A DNA stretch of 64,000 nt from Acetobacteraceae bacterium H6797 (GTDB lineage Bacteria > Pseudomonadota > Alphaproteobacteria > Acetobacterales > Acetobacteraceae): assembly GCA_015223225.1 (NCBI GenBank), contig JADFCQ010000003.1, positions 1 to 64,000 on the forward strand, written 5' to 3'. The position numbers and the translations under genes were made by a program. Below are positions 62,841 through 64,000 of the stretch, piece after piece (position 1 is the stretch's first letter; each line of letters starts with the position of its first letter). The notes under the pieces were generated by a model. It saw nothing but the letters and a program-made list of their open reading frames with translations, did not search any database and was not told the DNA's origin.

Positions 62841-64000
62841 ATGATGCCTTTCTCCACCGCCCGCCGCCTGCTGCCCGCCCTCGCGCTGCTGGGCGCCGCC
62901 TTGCCGGCCTGGGCGCAGCAATCCTCCATGCCGGGAATGGACATGCCCGCCCGCCCGGCGCCGGCCGCCCGCGCGCCCCAGCCTGCACCCGCCGCGCCCG
63001 GGCCCGCCGTGCCCGCGCCTGCCGCGTCAGCGCCCGCCCCGGCGACCCCGGCCGCCCCGGCGGCGGTTCAGACCGTGCCCGGCATGCCCCCGGTGATCGA
63101 CCCGCGCGACATCTACAGCGAGGTGCGTGGCCCCGGCGTCGCCCCGGCCCTGCGGAACGACCTCCCGCGCATCTACGTGCCGAACCTGCGGTCGAAGGAC
63201 GTCTATGTGATCGACCCGACGACGATGAAGGTGGTCGATCGCTTCCCCGTCGGCCGTGAGCCCCAGCATGTGGTGCCCTCCTGGGACATGCGGACGCTCT
63301 GGGTGACCAATAACGCCGAGGGCAAGCCCGATGGCAGCCTGACGCCCATCGACCCGACGACGGGTAAGCCGGGCGAGTCCATCCCGGTCGATGACCCCTA
63401 CAACATGTATTTCACGCCCGACGGCAAATCCGCCATCGTGGTGGCCGAGGCCCATAAGCGCCTGGATTTCCGTGATCCGCAGACGATGGAACTCCAGGCC
63501 TCGCTGGACGTGCCCGAATGCAAGGGCATCAACCACGCCGATTACTCGGCCGATGGGCGCTACGCGATCTTTACCTGCGAATTCGGCGGCATGCTCGCCA
63601 AGGTCGATGTGATGGAGCGCAAGGTGCTCGGCTATCTCAAGCTCTCCAAGGGCGGCATGCCGCAGGATATCCGCGCCGCCCCCGATGGCCGCACCTTCTA
63701 TGTGGCCGATATGATGGCCGATGGCGTCTTCGTGGTGGATGGCGACCGCTTCCTCGAGACGGGCTATGTCCAGACGGGCGTCGGCACCCATGGCCTCTAT
63801 CCGAGCCGCGACGGGACGAAGCTCTATATCGCCAATCGCGGCAGCCATCGCGTGCATGGCCGCCGCAACGGGCCGGGCAGCGTCTCGGTGCTGGATTTCG
63901 CCACGAAGCGCGTGGTGGCGACCTGGCCCATCCCCGGCGGCGGCAGCCCCGACATGGGCAATGTGAGCCTCGACGGGAAGACGCTCTGGCTCTCCGGCCG
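62841..64000 (+). CDS. exported YVTN-type beta-propeller protein, cut by window edge
   Basis: At least 386 residues, open at 64000. Signal peptide (STARRLLPALALLGAALPAWAQ), Met-rich MPGMDMP spot (possible copper contact), a Pro/Ala linker about residues 35-80, then WD40/YVTN-like blades (RIYVPNLRSKDVYVIDPTTMKVVDRFPVG; LWVTNNAEGKPDGSLTPID; FYVADMMADGVFVVDG; LYIANRGSHRVHG). Blade repeats suggest a periplasmic binding or redox-partner scaffold. Alternative ATG at 62844. Confidence 0.82.
   Translation, partial: MMPFSTARRLLPALALLGAALPAWAQQSSMPGMDMPARPAPAARAPQPAPAAPGPAVPAPAASAPAPATPAAPAAVQTVPGMPPVIDPRDIYSEVRGPGVAPALRNDLPRIYVPNLRSKDVYVIDPTTMKVVDRFPVGREPQHVVPSWDMRTLWVTNNAEGKPDGSLTPIDPTTGKPGESIPVDDPYNMYFTPDGKSAIVVAEAHKRLDFRDPQTMELQASLDVPECKGINHADYSADGRYAIFTCEFGGMLAKVDVMERKVLGYLKLSKGGMPQDIRAAPDGRTFYVADMMADGVFVVDGDRFLETGYVQTGVGTHGLYPSRDGTKLYIANRGSHRVHGRRNGPGSVSVLDFATKRVVATWPIPGGGSPDMGNVSLDGKTLWLSG

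Overview
The window is high-GC DNA from an alphaproteobacterium, most likely of the Acetobacteraceae (Roseomonas-like). This is inferred from the dense G/C-ending codon use, the infA-maf-rng-yacG-tRNA-Phe block, several tripartite-tricarboxylate-type (Bug/TctC) binding proteins without a membrane partner, and many LysR-controlled catabolic operons. Genes are tightly packed, and many neighbours overlap by 1-4 bases (ATGA/GTGA junctions), so operons can be read directly.

Layout. An initiator tRNA lies at the left edge. Positions 245-7981 hold a divergent LysR regulator and a five-gene operon (DUF6282 hydrolase, degenerate amidohydrolase, class II aldolase, HyuA-like and HyuB-like subunits), a catabolic set for a lactam, hydantoin or related compound. 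Positions 7989-9761 carry a Bug receptor and a D-glutamate-cyclase-like protein. Positions 9879-17022 are a seven-gene operon: phytanoyl-CoA-type dioxygenase, SDR dehydrogenase and a complete peptide/opine-type ABC importer. Positions 17073-21739 hold a second LysR-controlled catabolic operon with enol-lactonase-like, EthD-like, Bug, carboxymuconolactone-decarboxylase-like and alpha/beta-hydrolase genes.

Positions 21721-32065 form one long efflux operon, read right to left: ECF sigma factor, one-TM protein (probable anti-sigma), Spy/CpxP-like metal sensor, outer-membrane channel, adaptor and two RND pumps. Then follow two flavoprotein oxidases, a secreted esterase-like hydrolase, a large inverted-repeat element, a DegP/HtrA protease, a 25-bp tandem repeat array and a two-component system (to 40406). 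An AT-richer gene with a HEPN-like R-x4-H motif sits next to tRNA-Phe (41172-42468). The housekeeping block follows (yacG, rng, maf, infA, then hisD, hisG, murA, dcd), interrupted by a methyltransferase and a secreted MetX-like hydrolase.

Positions 51347-57435 hold a small basic protein, an FNR-type regulator with a perfect FNR box, and an isolated phage-type tail-fibre/tailspike cassette with no other phage genes. A polyamine ABC operon (57731-61881) contains a three-copy hairpin repeat between potG and potH in which copy 3 keeps two stems by compensatory base changes. This is the most striking structural signal in the window. A secreted creatininase-like protein and a beta-propeller protein cut by the window edge close the region.
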